A stretch of DNA of 64,000 nucleotides from Tenebrio molitor (Eukaryota > Arthropoda > Insecta > Coleoptera > Tenebrionidae): NCBI RefSeq assembly GCF_963966145.1, contig NC_091049.1:17546001-17610000 (forward strand). The letters run 5' to 3'. How positions within the stretch are numbered: position 1 is the first letter of the stretch; each line of letters opens with the position of its first letter. The position numbers were made by a program, and so were the translations under genes. Below are positions 23,667 to 35,681 of this stretch, piece by piece. Below the pieces are notes generated by a model. That model was not told the origin of the DNA and made no database searches. It saw only the letters and a list, made by a program, of their open reading frames with translations.

Positions 23667-23699
23667 AACTGAAAGAATGCACCAGAAATTATTTTGAAT

Positions 23700-25590
23700 T
23701 GATCTCGTATGTTATAAATTTTTGGTTTGAACAATATTTGTTTGAAAATTTTTGTTAAGTATTTAAAATTCGGTTGAAACATTTCTCACCTTTTCATTCA
23801 ATTACGTTTATTGTAGTTAATAATAAAAAGTGAATAAAATTCATTTTATTAACTCGCAGCACCTTAACTGTGTTCTTAACAAGTCCCAATATTGAAAAAA
23901 TGTGGTCGAGTAATTCTAGGCTTCAGGTTTTAGATGAGAGGGAGTTACTTCTAAACCAAACCAAACAGGATTTCATTTGAACGCTGTTAACTGTCAGTGA
24001 AAGGCATTCTCTTATTTTATAGCTGGTCAAATTTTGGCATCAGATCGGCACATGTGACAGCAGCAAGTTGGTGCTATAGCGAAACCGGTCTAGGGTTTGT
24101 TTTATTAGTGTTCCTGTAAATAGGTGTTTTATAACTTTTTTTAAAGTTTGCGTCTCTAATAGGTCGTTTATGGCTATCTATTAAAGCACTCGTAGTTTAG
24201 TAGATCTCTAAGAAAATTTTTATCAATATTTCAGTCGATTATTGTCATTTACACCAAAAAACTTCCAATATTAATGTTCAAACTCTACTTTTTAACATCT
24301 GTTGCAAATGTAGTTGCATCCTTTACCTTGAATTACCAATTAATACAAAATTCCCTAGAATTTGAAAATTTAATTTTTTTATTTAAAAATTAAAACAAGG
24401 CTGCAAATTCTAAAAAATAACATAAAAAACTCGTTTTATAAGGGCATTGGCGCACTCGTCTCATAGAAAACTTCCCTACGGCTCGTTTTATACACTTGGG
24501 ACTCGTGCGCTAAATCAACCCTTATAAAACTCGTTCTTTAATATACCATTAATGTCATTTTTTCAAAAAAATTGTTATGTAAGGTACCAATTTTTTTCAT
24601 TCATCGTTTAGGTAGTAGGAAGGTCTATCAGAAAAAGAAAATAAAAGTGGGGGTCGTTTTGAAAATACTGAAGTTATTCCATAAGTAGTTTCCACACTGT
24701 AGAGCTCTGGCATGGAATTGGTTAGGAGTTAGGGGATTTGGATTTTTGAATTTTAACGTTGCTGGTACAGTCAGGAAAGAATCATTCATGCTTTTAATCT
24801 AAGAGTACAACTGCTAATTTAGAAGTTTCTGGGTGACCTTCTCGGGCCAGGTTCACTCGAAGATCCAGTCTATGTCAAGAACATATCGAGCTTGCATTCT
24901 CTCAGCTTGACGTGATGAAAGGCTCCGGTATAAAGTTCAACGAAGGTCACAATGAAGGTTTTGGTATTGAAATGCGAACTTAGATGTTATTCCATTGTAG
25001 AACTTATTAAAACACTATAGTTGGCGCGGAGAACCAGTGGAGTAGTCACAAGGTGTTCACGTGACAGTTCGTAGCGCCGTCATGAAAAGTCTGATTTACA
25101 CTGCCTCGCCAAATTTGCGTTTTGTGCGGGAAATTTAAATCTTACTACATATTTTTAAAATAGTGCATTGAGCTGCATCACAGTTCTTAACAGACGCCCT
25201 TTAACCAATGGGAAACCATCCCCCTAAAATCACGTGCTCAGAGCGTGACAGGTGTTTCCGAAAGCTCATTTTTATTTGCTCTCCATACAATGGAGTAAAA
25301 AATACGTAAGTGGCAGATGATACAGGTGGTTTCTTCGTAGCTCAGGACCGATTCGAGGGTTTCTCACATGGGTAGTTCAGAACGCATTGGTACTTTTCCG
25401 TTTTTAATTTTTCTCTCACCTTAGAAAATTTTATTATCAATGACCACATCCAATTATTATATTAAATTAGTCAGATACTGTTGTTTCTTTTTGCACAATC
25501 AATGTTTATAGTAAATAAGTATTTTTTTTCTCTTGTTCAATAATTGTGATTAAAGGTTTATGAAGTTTTAATACAAATTTTATCATTTTA
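23700..25590. other. Intergenic stretch between convergent ABCC copies C and D
   Basis: No gene seen. It contains a foldback at 24427-24536 (described separately). The rest is AT-rich, with no open frame that resembles a protein. Confidence 0.45.
24427..24536. repeat. Imperfect palindrome with ACTCG motifs
   Basis: The left arm (ACTCGTTTTATAAGGGCATTG then GCGCACTCGT) is mirrored by the right arm (ACTCGTGCGC then CAACCCTTATAAAACTCGTT). It resembles the foldbacks at 47313-47455 and 57327-57612, which also carry CTCG-type repeats. Confidence 0.6.
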
Positions 25591-25591
25591 C

Positions 25592-25597
25592 TTTATT
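25592..25597 (-). terminator. Candidate polyadenylation signal of ABCC copy D
   Basis: TTTATT on the plus strand (AATAAA on the minus strand), 66 bases beyond the stop codon of copy D. AT-rich context, so modest support. Confidence 0.4.
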
Positions 25598-25662
25598 TTA
25601 TTTTCAAATAAAATGTAAAATTAAATGTCAGAATTATTTTACGAGCTGTTAAAATATGTAAA

Positions 25663-28600
25663 TCAAATTGCTGTCGAATTTTCTATTAATTTTTCCATTA
25701 ATTTTCCACCATTATTCTTAACGTAGCGATAAAAAAATCCATTAGGGTTTTGCAAAAGCTGGTAAGGATGACCAAATTCAACTGCCAACCCATCATCCAT
25801 AACTAAGATTTTGTCCGAATCAATGACAGTATTTAATCGATGTGCAATGGTCAAAACAGTACAGTCCTTAAATTTTTTCTTAAGTGTTGATTGGATTAAT
25901 TCATCGGTTTCTAAATCAACATTTGCTGTTGCCTCATCCAATATAACTATTTTGTTATTCATAAGCATTGCTCGTACCAGACACAGTAATTGCCTTTGAC
26001 CCACACTAAAATTCGATCCTCTTTCAGATACTGTGCTTTCCAGACCTAAAGGTTGGCTCGAAATAACTTCCTTTAGTTTACATTCTTCCAAAGCTTGCCA
26101 GAGCTCCCTGTCAGTGTGTTTATCAAAGGGATCTAAATTTTTACGTAAGCTACCCAAAAATAAAACAGGATCTTGAGGAATAATCGTAATCTTGGATCTG
26201 AGCACAGTCAGTGGTACTGACTTGATGTCCACATTATCAACGGTAACAGAACCCTCAAAGTGAAACAGGCGGAAGAGGACTGAAATCAAAGAGGTTTTTC
26301 CAGCACCTGTTCTACCGATTACTCCAATTTTTTCTTGAGATTTAATATTAAATGAGACATTCTTAAGAACCGGAGCATCATCAGAAGGGTATTGTAGAGA
26401 AACTGATTCAAATGATATATTTCCAAGTGTTGGCCATTTGTCAGTAGGAATCTCCATTCCATCAATTTGTTCCAAAGGAAGTTCTGAATACTCAACAATT
26501 CGTTCTACTGCAGTCATTTGAGAATTGAGCTGTATCCAAGTTGTCATGGCAAACTGCATTGTGTGCAATAATGCACTTGATTGAGTTATGGCTAAACCAA
26601 TATTTCCCACATAAATTTCCCCAGACTCGAGTAAAAAGAAACTAAATATTGTTAAACCATTGTACAAGACAGTAATTACATCCACCCAAAAAGTAAAAGT
26701 TGTTAATACTGCTGTGAACATATAAAATGCGGAACTATGAACATCTTGATGGTTGTCAAATTCTTGAATTAAAACTTTTTGAGCGTCAAAGGCTCTTATT
26801 GTGGGTAAGCCTTGAATAGAAGCCGAAACATGTGCAAAAACAAAACTTTTCGCTGAAATGAAAAATATTTTATAAAGTCAAAACAAACGTAAAACACTTA
26901 CTAGTTCCTTCTGTTCTCCTGAGGTTCCTATTTAAAGGGTGAAAAATAGTTACAAGAAAATAGCTGACCCCCAAAAGCAACGATGCCGGTATAATCATCC
27001 AATAATTTGTAATGATAACAATTACATTTATATTAATAATTGCAAATGCGGCTGCAATTACGTTCATCAACATGACAGGGAGAGCTTCATCTGTACATCC
27101 CATGTCTTTGGAAAATCTGTTAAGGATTCGACCAGAAGAATGGTGGTTGAAGAATGTCATAGTAGCATGGACAATTCTGAATAGCATAGTGTTATGCAAT
27201 TTTATTGAAGCTTTCGTGCAGTAAGTCACAAATAATAATGAAGCTGCGTGACTTATCAAAACAAAAACTGCCAACAGTCCTGCATAGATGTACAGACGGT
27301 TCTTTGTATCCAAAATATTTAAGAATTTAGAGTTCAAACTTGTCGTTTTTTGGTCTGGATCAATCCAAACTGCTACAAAATAGTCAATAAAACTTGCGAA
27401 TAATTGAACTACAGCAAACAGAAAAAGCACCACACAGGTGAAGGAGCAGTGACCTGCAGCTGAACAATATGCTTTGTAAATCTTTTTGTCAGTATTTCCA
27501 GAACTACGGTGTTCTTTCAAATCAAGTGGTAGTTTTTTCTCTTTCAAAAACCTCGCCCTTGATGTTTCCGTAGATTTCTGTACGACATCACCGGCGATGC
27601 GATTCTTTAAATCCGCAGTTAATTCACATTCTTCACTGTGAATAATTTTTCCAGATTCTAGAATGTAAATTTTATTGACGTTTGCAAGATACTGAATTTG
27701 GTGTGTCACCAGTACAACACACTTATTTTTCAAATATTTCAAAATGCATTCGTCAAATATTTGACGAGCTACTTGCACGTCAACAGCAGACAGTGGATCA
27801 TCTAGGAGATAAATGTCGGCGTCTCTGTAAACAGCCCTCGCCAGATTGATACGAGCTTTTTGTCCGCCACTCAACATTATGCCTCTTTCGCCAACTAGAG
27901 TTTGATCACCATAAGGCAAAACGTCCACATCGTGTTCTAGGCCACAAACTTTAACGATTTTGTTGTACTTCTCCAAATCTAGCTCTTCCCCAAATAAAAT
28001 ATTTTGTCTAACGCTTGCCGAAAAAATCCAAGGGTCTTGGGAGGCATAAGAAATACTTCCACCAACTTCAATACTTCCTTTAATACAGTCGACTTCTCTT
28101 AGAATAATTTGAAGCAGAGTTGATTTTCCACTGCCAGCACTTCCAACCACACCCACAATTTCTCCAGCACATACATTAAAATTTTCACTGTTGAAAATGT
28201 ATTTTGTCAGAGACTTGTCCCACTTGAAACTCAGATCAGTAATGGTAACTCCGGTAAACTTTTTTTCAGAGACGTGGTAGGATTTCATAATGCATTTGTC
28301 TGCAGTTCTTGCAAAGTTATTTGTCGTCTTATCTAAGGGTTCGGACATAATTTGATTGTGCAGTAAAAAGTCTTGTATTCGTTGAATTGAAATTAAAGAT
28401 TCGGGAAACAAAATAAGAGCTGATGGGAAAGATACAGTCACTGTCGCTTTTATACCTTCATAGAGAGTGATTAAGGCAAAAAGGTACTGAGGTGTTAATG
28501 GAGTCCCACATAAAGTAGTGACTAGTACCACCAGAAAAATACAACACTTTGTTACATACATTTTGAAAGTGTTGTTAATTAAGCGACATTGCATGGCAGA

Positions 28601-29732
28601 TCGTATTTGTTTAATTTCCAAACTAAAAAATACGATATATTGAATGCAAGTTGGAATCGGTCTTTACCTTCTTGCTGTTTCGACCAATTTGATGAAAGAA
28701 TTTTCCCAAGTGTACATCTTGATTGTTTGAATTCCATGAATGATATCATTCATCAGACGAATTCGTTGGTCCGTTTCTAGGGCCATTTTCCTTCTCAAAA
28801 TTGGAATTTTTTTTACCACGCATACTAAAATATAAATTTCGAATTTGTGACAAATAAGAGAAGTACCTATTTTACTCACTTTGTAAAAAGACTGACAAGA
28901 TTATCATTGTAATACCTATTATTGCAGTGTATCCAAAAGTTACGACCATGTACCAAGTTACAGCCATTAATTCAATTGGCCCTATCCATAGAAAATGTAA
29001 AAACATAAAAGCGCGGTCAAATTTGTTAACATCATTGGACAACAGATTAACTATTTGTCCTGTCGTAATTTTTTCTAAATCGTTTTTCTGTAATTGTAGT
29101 GACTTTCTGTATATAAGTGATGAACAGGCGATTCGAACTTTCATTCCAAAAACAGAAAGTTGCATAAGAAACCAGCGATAGAATACAACACGGACTAGTG
29201 ATAACAAGATGAGGCCAGAAGCATAAATCCAGGCTTGTTTTTGTGTAATATTTTGTTGATGAGGCGTATAATAATCCATTAATTTCTTGATACAAGTAGG
29301 AAGTAATAAGCTGAAAGTCTAGTTTGAATTAAGTAGACTAAATGGGAGTCAGGCTTACGTAGTAATAATTTGAACAGGAAAATATATTATTCCGTAAACT
29401 AGAAATTCTAGACCAAAAAGTTTCGTAAGAGCTCGCTTCAAACATGGTTTTTTCAAAAATATTTCCTCTTCTAACCAAAGGTGTTCTAATTTGTCTCCAA
29501 GTTGCTTCGATGCGTACTCTTTGAGCGGTTTATATAGATTACCTTCTGCAAATCCCTTTTGCCGTCCTTTTGCAAATAAAGATATTTCCCAACTGAAACT
29601 ATAACTTCATAAAATCGAAAAGATGTAAACGAAAATATACCAAAAGAAAAAATTCGACAAAAACGACGCCTTCTCCTTGGGATGAGTTTTCAATTTTTCA
29701 TGATATAGTTTTAGATGTTCCTTGCTTTCCAT
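25663..29732 (-). CDS. ABCC (MRP4-like) transporter copy D, intact, 1274 aa
   Basis: Six exons on the minus strand: 29732-29641, 29592-29359, 29310-28880, 28824-28668, 28622-26902, 26852-25663. All introns are GT-AG and 45-55 bp. The coding sum is 3825 nt, exactly 1275 codons, and phases agree at every junction. Start ATG at 29732; exon 1 is 92 nt as in copies B and C. The order is TMD1, NBD1 (GSAGSGKST, LSGGQ, IYLLDDPLSAVD), TMD2, NBD2 (GRTGAGKTS, NFSVGQRQL, IVILDEATANVD). It is more diverged from A-C than they are from each other. It lacks the intron that splits exons 6 and 7 of copy C and lacks the terminal 30-nt exon. Expected role: ATP-driven efflux of conjugates or organic anions. Confidence 0.93.
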
Positions 29733-30305
29733 TTTTTATTGTAATGGAATGCTTGCAACATGCAAGTACATGAAGCATCTAAGTACTAAGGATTAAGGTA
29801 AAGGACTAAGTACACACTGCGTGGAAAACGTATATTTTGTATAATATTTATAAGGTCATGCAAACAGGTATAATATATTCTACGACACATGTGTGTGTTA
29901 GAAAAAAATACAATAGTATATGTTAGCATTTTTTACATAAATTTAGTATAGTTTTTAAATCGAGGTGACAAATAAAATAATATTAAGAACATGTAGACTA
30001 AAATAGAAATAAAGAACTTAACAAATTATCAAAAATTAGGCTCATAAAAAATATAATCAATGAGCACATTAAGAAGAAAATTAATTTTTTGGGATAAATT
30101 TTTGAAATAGAAACTCCAAATTACTGCTGGCATACGAGGGGGTATTGATGAGTACATACGAGTAGTTAGCCTTGGTTATTCTTAATAAACAAAAGCAAAT
30201 GACAATTAAGTATAAACATTGCTTAGTGTACTCGTATGTGCACATGTAAAGTTTGAGGTAAAAAGATTCGATTTCATGAAAAGAATTTGTATATTGAAAA
30301 TAATA
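29733..30305. other. 5' flank of ABCC copy D and adjoining AT-rich sequence
   Basis: Upstream region of the minus-strand gene. No TATA-box or other element can be assigned with confidence. Short frames here look random. Confidence 0.4.
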
Positions 30306-30750
30306 ATGAAACATTTCGACTTCCTCGACTTTTCCTCCATGAAACTTTCCTCCCTCATTTAGTGTATTGTTGGTTGCCGCATTCCCTCGGGTGAAATTTT
30401 TGCGGAAAAATACGAAACAAAAATTATGAGAATGGAAATATTTATGGATCCTACTGTCGCGAGCAAAAAATTCTGGTCGTCAATGTCATTTCAAAATTTT
30501 TCCATGCCTGATTATGCCCACGTCAACAAAATGTCAAAAAATTAAATTATTAATGTCATACAACATGATGATAAGTTATGATTTTACGATAGTTTTACAA
30601 TGGAGCATTTTCCATTGCGTCAAAACATGATTTTGACGACCATTTTTTTTTTGCTCGCGACAGTACGTTGTTTTATTTTTCATTTTGTTTAATTAGGTTC
30701 TAACGAGAGGCCGTACCTTCGGAAGGTTTTTCAAAAATGGAATTTAACGA
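30306..30750. repeat. Interspersed repeat, copy filled by a MITE
   Basis: Second copy of the repeat at 10236-10480. The flanks GAAACATTTCGACTTCC...GATCCTA and CGTTG...GGAAGGTTTTTCAAAAA are contiguous in the other copy and are separated here by 30454-30663. Confidence 0.7.
30454..30663. mobile_element. 210-bp Tc1/mariner-type MITE with TA duplication
   Basis: Starts CTGTCGCGAGCAAAAAA and ends with its inverse, TTTTTTTGCTCGCGACAG, flanked by TA on both sides (30452-30453 and 30664-30665). The copy at 10.4 kb shows the empty site with one TA. Inner arms (TTCTGGTCGTCA and TGACGACCATTTT) extend the inverted repeat. No coding capacity. Confidence 0.88.
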
Positions 30751-31306
30751 TTGAGCACACTTCACTTAAATTTTATTTAACAAATAATCGAGTATGGTGG
30801 CCCTTGGTCCCAACAAATGATAGAAATAAATAAATGAATTTAATAACAGAAGATGGTGGAAATTTGACCCAATGAGATTTGACTCGCGGTCCACGAATTG
30901 AGATCTAACTCATGAATAAATGACTAAGTTGGGCAAATAGAGAAGTTTCTGGCGCGAACAGCATTATACGAGTTTGAGATGCGAGCTATGTGATCCGATT
31001 TAGATTTAAATTATTTCCCCAATTAAATTGAACCCGACGAGATGCTCTGGAATCCCCTAGATCACCCTGGTCTACTCCGGTGGTCGAAAATAAAACGGAT
31101 AAAGGTTCAAACAGGCCCAAAGGGTACCTCTCTTCACGTATCAGCTGGCCTAGTTTGGTCGCTGGCCCCCTTGGGGGTGAGGAGGCTAATTTTGTGCTCT
31201 TACGCCGGACCACAGCTAACTGAGTGCGACGGACACTGGCGGTAGCTTCCCGAACTCGAGACTCCAAGGCATAAATAATGAATGGAAATGTTTTATAATG
31301 ATTGTA
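30751..31306. other. Unassigned stretch with mixed composition
   Basis: Less AT-rich than its surroundings around 31000-31250, hinting at an old transposon fragment. The two overlapping frames of about 100-120 aa on the minus strand have no recognisable domain, so I do not call a gene. Confidence 0.35.
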
Positions 31307-31466
31307 TACAGCTTGCCCATTGTAGCTTGAGCTGTAAGGGATGCGCAAAGTTGAATAAAGAGATCCGAAAAAGAGGTCCTGGAAGCAGCAAAGAAATGCG
31401 ACAAAATTAGTGTTAGACCACTGCGCATCCGACTCTCACAGCTCAAGCTACAATGGGGAAGCTGTA
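31307..31466. repeat. Inverted-repeat element, about 160 bp
   Basis: The left end TACAGCTTGCCCATTGTAGC continues to TTGAGCTGT and is mirrored at the right end (ACAGCTCAAGCTACAATGGG then GAAGCTGTA). Arms are about 35 bp and the structure is MITE-like. Confidence 0.6.
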
Positions 31467-31915
31467 CTAGTTCGCCTTGACGAGAGCACGTTTCCGCAAT
31501 CGGTAAATGCAAGAAGATCACATACTTCGCGATAAAGAAATTAATTCGATTCTAAAGAGCCACGTGGTCATCAAATGCTCAAATGCTCGGACTACTTTGG
31601 AGATCAAATCCCGAGTGAATCAAAAAAGCCCTGTTTCCCGTTCCGCATTCGGTTTTATCATTTCTGGCGTACCCCACTTGCGCAACCCCTACTTGACCAA
31701 AGCGACCAATCAGCTTGGTTCTACTTTACGCCGATCGCGACACCTTTTCGATATCTCTAGAACTTTTGAAATTACAGTTTCCATTTTTTCACCATTATTT
31801 TAAATGTTTAAATTTAGACTTTTGTTAGGACCAGACCGAATGTACATAATTTGTTGTTGAATTAGAACTCTGAAAAAGAACACTGAATTACTGACTCTAT
31901 ACAATAATAAAAATA
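31467..31915. other. Unassigned stretch, no gene seen
   Basis: No recognisable domain, repeat pair or RNA gene. The frame at 31507-31803 has no features of a known protein. Confidence 0.35.
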
Positions 31916-31920
31916 ATTAA

Positions 31921-32000
31921 ACAGAATTAAAATGAAACAAACAGAATTAAAATGGAACAAACAGAGTTAAAATGAAACAAACAGAATTAAAATTAAACAA
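31921..32000 (+). repeat. 20-bp tandem repeat, four units
   Basis: Four near-identical units of ACAGAATTAAAATGAAACAA in a row, with single-base differences (GGAAC, GAGTT, TTAAA variants). Confidence 0.9.
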
Positions 32001-32160
32001 ATTAACATTATTTTGAAACCTAAATTGGGCTTGAAACGCTGTTTCACTTTCTAAGGACGTAGGTATCGAACAAAACCAAATACAGCACTCGAAAATAAGG
32101 CTGCTTTAATTTTTAATTTTAATTTAATTTTAAGAGCGAGTTTCTTCATTATTATGTATC

Positions 32161-32341
32161 GAGCGATCAAATTAATTTGTAATCGAGTCATCCATGGATT
32201 TGAATCCGTATGTCTTTTCCGACTGATATGTCGAAATCTAACCTGTGTTCCGCGCTGTGATTATTGGAGCGTGGAGTTCAAGTAACGACATACGATTTCA
32301 GATTCATGGATTACTCGATTACAAATTAATTTGATCGCTCT
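32161..32341. mobile_element. 181-bp MITE with arms of about 53 bp
   Basis: The left arm GAGCGATCAAATTAATTTGT continues through AATCGAGTCATCCATGGATT. It is mirrored by a right arm that ends ACAAATTAATTTGATCGCTC. Flanks are TTATTAT-rich on both sides, so the target duplication is unclear. No coding capacity. Confidence 0.8.
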
Positions 32342-33489
32342 TTATTATTATAAAAAGAAGCCTTGTCAGTACGTAGAAAGGAGCTTATGAAAACTAACAG
32401 TGTAAAAAGTGTCACAATTTGACGATTTGTTCATATTTTATTTCTATCAGAAAAGACAATTACTCATAGGCGGGTCTACATTTTGATAGCCAATTTATTC
32501 CAAATTTTGAATCAGTTTGTAACGCTTTTTCGTAAAAAATTCAAATAGAAAAAATATTTAATTTAACTAGCTCTCCTGCATGTTAAAATTAACACACATT
32601 TTACATACACTATGTAGATACAACGTTATTAAAGTACGTATCAAAATTTTATCAAGACTTTGCTGTTGTAACTACAGTGAGCTAAAATCCATGACCCACT
32701 ACGATAAAATTAAAACACACTAAAGTAAGACCTTGCGATTGGACGAGTTCTTAAATAGGCGCTGACAGTGACAACTTTAAGGTCTTTTAATTTTAAAGTA
32801 GAACAGTTATTCTTGTTAACAATAAAATTATCAAGGCTAATGTCACGTTTGTCATGTTTAAAAAATAGGTTTATTATAAAAAATTATGAACATTATTACT
32901 TTGATTCTTAAATAAATAATAATAGGGCGGTCCAATAATCTCTCAATCAGAGGGGTGAAACATAAACAGCGAAGTCAGTGTTTGAATTGGTGGCCGTCGA
33001 GAAAACGTCGTTTCTTTGTAACTAAAACACTTCTGAGTAATACTTCAGTAAAAAGTGGGCGTATAGAAAACTAAATAATAATTGAATAGTGCTTTCAAAG
33101 GAATTTTTATTCATTGGTATAAATATCCGTAATAATAAATAAATCCAGCCTTGATATTGTGCTCCCTTTTTATACATTTTTGAGCAATTCTTCTATACGC
33201 ACTGTTGTTGTCAACAGAGATTGAATCTTCGGTAATTGACCGATCAGTTAGTCAAATTGATATTTTTAAGAACATTCGAAATGGTTGAATGATTGAAAGT
33301 TTACAATTATATACAAAAACATGAAAATGGTAAAAAATTTTGCTGATTTTTAACATGCTTAAACTACTAAATGAAACGTAATATTCATTATTTGATAATA
33401 AACGTTGCAGAAACTAAAAGATAATTAATTTCCTTGTTCATACATATTTAACGCTTAATTTTAATTCTTATAATACCTTGAAAAACAGT
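32342..33489. other. AT-rich intergenic stretch
   Basis: No gene, RNA or clear repeat structure seen on either strand. Confidence 0.4.
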
Positions 33490-34245
33490 TAAGTAGTTTT
33501 CTTTATACCATACTGTTATTAGGATTTATCAGTACTCAATGCTTGATTGATATGACACCTATAACAGTCTAGGCCGTTATTGAAAATTATCAGACCGAGC
33601 CCGTTATTTTTGCTGCCGTTGCTACGGTTACGGCACAAATGACAACTAAATCTAATTTTTGAAGTAAAGAGAAATGTCAGTCTTACAAATAAATCATGGT
33701 TAAATGTTAAGTATTATTGGTATAAAGAAAACTATAAAACAACATACGGACGATATGGATATAACAGACTTGGTTGATTATAAAATCTCGGCTCCGCCTC
33801 GATTTTACAATATCTTAACCTCGTCAGTTATACAGAGCGCCCAGAAATGTGGTAGCAAGTTTTTCGATTGGTCCCGCAAGATAACACTTTTTTACAGAGA
33901 CCTTTTTTATGCATGGCAACGCCGCTATCTAAATTGAGATAAATAAATGTCAAGAATTGTCAAACGTAAAACATTCAAATTTAAATTTCATTGCAAATGT
34001 TCAAATTGACCACCATTATGCTCAATGCATAACTGAACCCTTCGAGCGACATCTCGACAAATTTTAGTGGGGTAAAAATTGTTCGGAAAACCTCCTTGAA
34101 AAAATTCAAAAATTGAATGTTGCAAGACTGAACAAATTTGGCTTTTCGAAAGTGCCATCTTGTGACACTTTGTGTAAAAGTTGCTACCACAATTTCTGGA
34201 CGCACTGTATAACCCATATCAGCCTAATACCGTTATATACTATTT
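33490..34245. repeat. Interspersed repeat, copy filled by a MITE
   Basis: About 380 bp of this block match 51735-52158 closely, including ATGACACCTATAACAGTCTA and ATAAAATCTCGGCTCCGCCT. At 33832 the match stops and resumes at 34208, the gap being a 375-bp insertion. The family is unknown to me. Confidence 0.8.
33833..34207 (-). mobile_element. 375-bp Tc1/mariner-type element with transposase remnant
   Basis: Ends CAGAGCGCCCAGAAATGTGG and, inverted, CAGTGCGTCCAGAAATTGTGG, flanked by TA (33831-33832 and 34208-34209). The other copy of the host repeat has a single TATA at the equivalent point. On the minus strand a short stretch around 34010-34060 reads like the C-terminal end of Tc1/mariner-type transposases (ARRVQLCIEHNGGQFEH). 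So this is a deleted derivative of an autonomous element. Confidence 0.85.
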
Positions 34246-34421
34246 CATTAGCCATTAATACATATGTTAACACGTTGAATACCGAACCTAAAATGGAGAT
34301 TTCCCGCCTGTGCCACGGGTACCCAATTGGGTGCCACGCGTATGGTAATTTTTTGAATTTGTCTATCTACCCACTTGGGTGCAAAATACTTGTATGTAAA
34401 AAACCATAGATATTAAAAAAC

Positions 34422-35516
34422 CATGGCCTACTAAATCTGAACTGCGCTGCGCTTATTACGGCCGTAACAAACTAGCTGAATCATTGATTCGGCTAACCTC
34501 AAAAAATCTACCCTTAACTAGCGCCATCTCTTTAAAGATATTAAACTACAAATCAACTAAATTGCCACAATAATTTAAATTTCCTTGAATTTCATCAAGG
34601 TTGAAGTACTAACATGGGAAAATAGTGCGTTGCATGTGGAGAAAATAACAACAGCTATTTTCAAATTCCCAGCAACCTCCAAACCAAATCCAAAATTGAT
34701 AAAATTATAAAAAAAAACACTAAATGAAACATTTCACTGTAATACATGTTTCTTCTTTATTATCTACAGCAACTCCAGGACCCTTGTTACGATTAGTTTG
34801 GCTTCAAGACCGTGGGGTCTGTAAATTTGTGGGGCTTTTAAAAGACTTGGCTAATATTGCCACACAAGTTTTATCATATTTAATTCCAAAAAATCCTTGT
34901 CAACCACTGGTTACTACTTTGCATCCACATTTAATACAGAATTCCATATTTACCTGTGATAAACACAAAGATAAAAATTGTAAAGTTATTATCCAATTAG
35001 TAATGAAACCAATTTTAAACATTTGTTTATAAAAAAAAACAGATTACATAAAAACGAAATCCATTCAGAATAAACTCACAAGTAGGAAGGTTCTAAAATT
35101 ATAAACTTACGAGAAAGGTATTGTCTTCCTGCAGATAGATAGTTTTACTTTTAATTTTTCTACTGTGCTCTATCCATTTTCAGATTTTGCAATTCCATTT
35201 TATATATAAATATTTTGTTTCATAATTTGATTATTGTAATTATTAGGTATTCTTACGTTCATGAAACGTATTCGTGAAAATTTATTTCGCGTCAAAATGA
35301 CAAAATAGAAAGTGTTAACCTAACAAAATAAACACGTTACGTGATTGTGATTGGATAATTTCAATTCAAATTACATTTTTCTTTTCTATTTCGCTAACAG
35401 ATGGAGTTGGTTAAGGGTGAATTTTTTGAGGTTAGCGGAATCAATTGCTCCATTGAAAATCCGAGCTTTGTTACGGCCGTAATAAGCGCAGCGCAGTTCA
35501 GATTTAGTAGGCCATG
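34422..35516 (+). mobile_element. P-superfamily element, internally deleted, long inverted repeats
   Basis: 1095 bp with inverted ends of about 110 bp. Left: CATGGCCTACTAAATCTGAA then CTGCGCTGCGCTTATTACGG. Right: the mirror image ending GTAGGCCATG. It is flanked by a perfect AAAAAAC (34415-34421 and 35517-35523). P elements start CATG in Drosophila and make 8-bp duplications; 7 bp match here. The internal frame (34724-35032) resembles the C-terminal domain of P-type transposases. Confidence 0.75.
34724..35032 (+). pseudogene. P-type transposase C-terminal fragment
   Basis: 102-aa frame. After the first 15 or so residues it reads LLRLVWLQDRG, then LIPKNPCQP, then CDKHKDKNCKVI and a hydrophobic tail. 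This spacing matches the C-terminal domain of THAP9/P-element-like transposases (family recognition from memory). The catalytic and THAP parts are missing, so the element is non-autonomous. Confidence 0.6.
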
Positions 35517-35681
35517 AAAAAACAAATGTGTGGCTCCACCTACCCAAAAATTTAAAGAATATGCATTACAGATTATTCACAACACTTGGCAGGTTACTAT
35601 CCTGTAAAAAAATTGTGGTTATGTTAGATTTTTATATCGACTTTTATCGATTGATAGTGCGGTTTTGTTTGAGTTTAAAAA

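Noticed and set aside
31216..31803. Overlapping frames of about 100 aa suggesting a small gene
   Set aside because: They cross an inverted-repeat element and show no domain or consistent splice structure.
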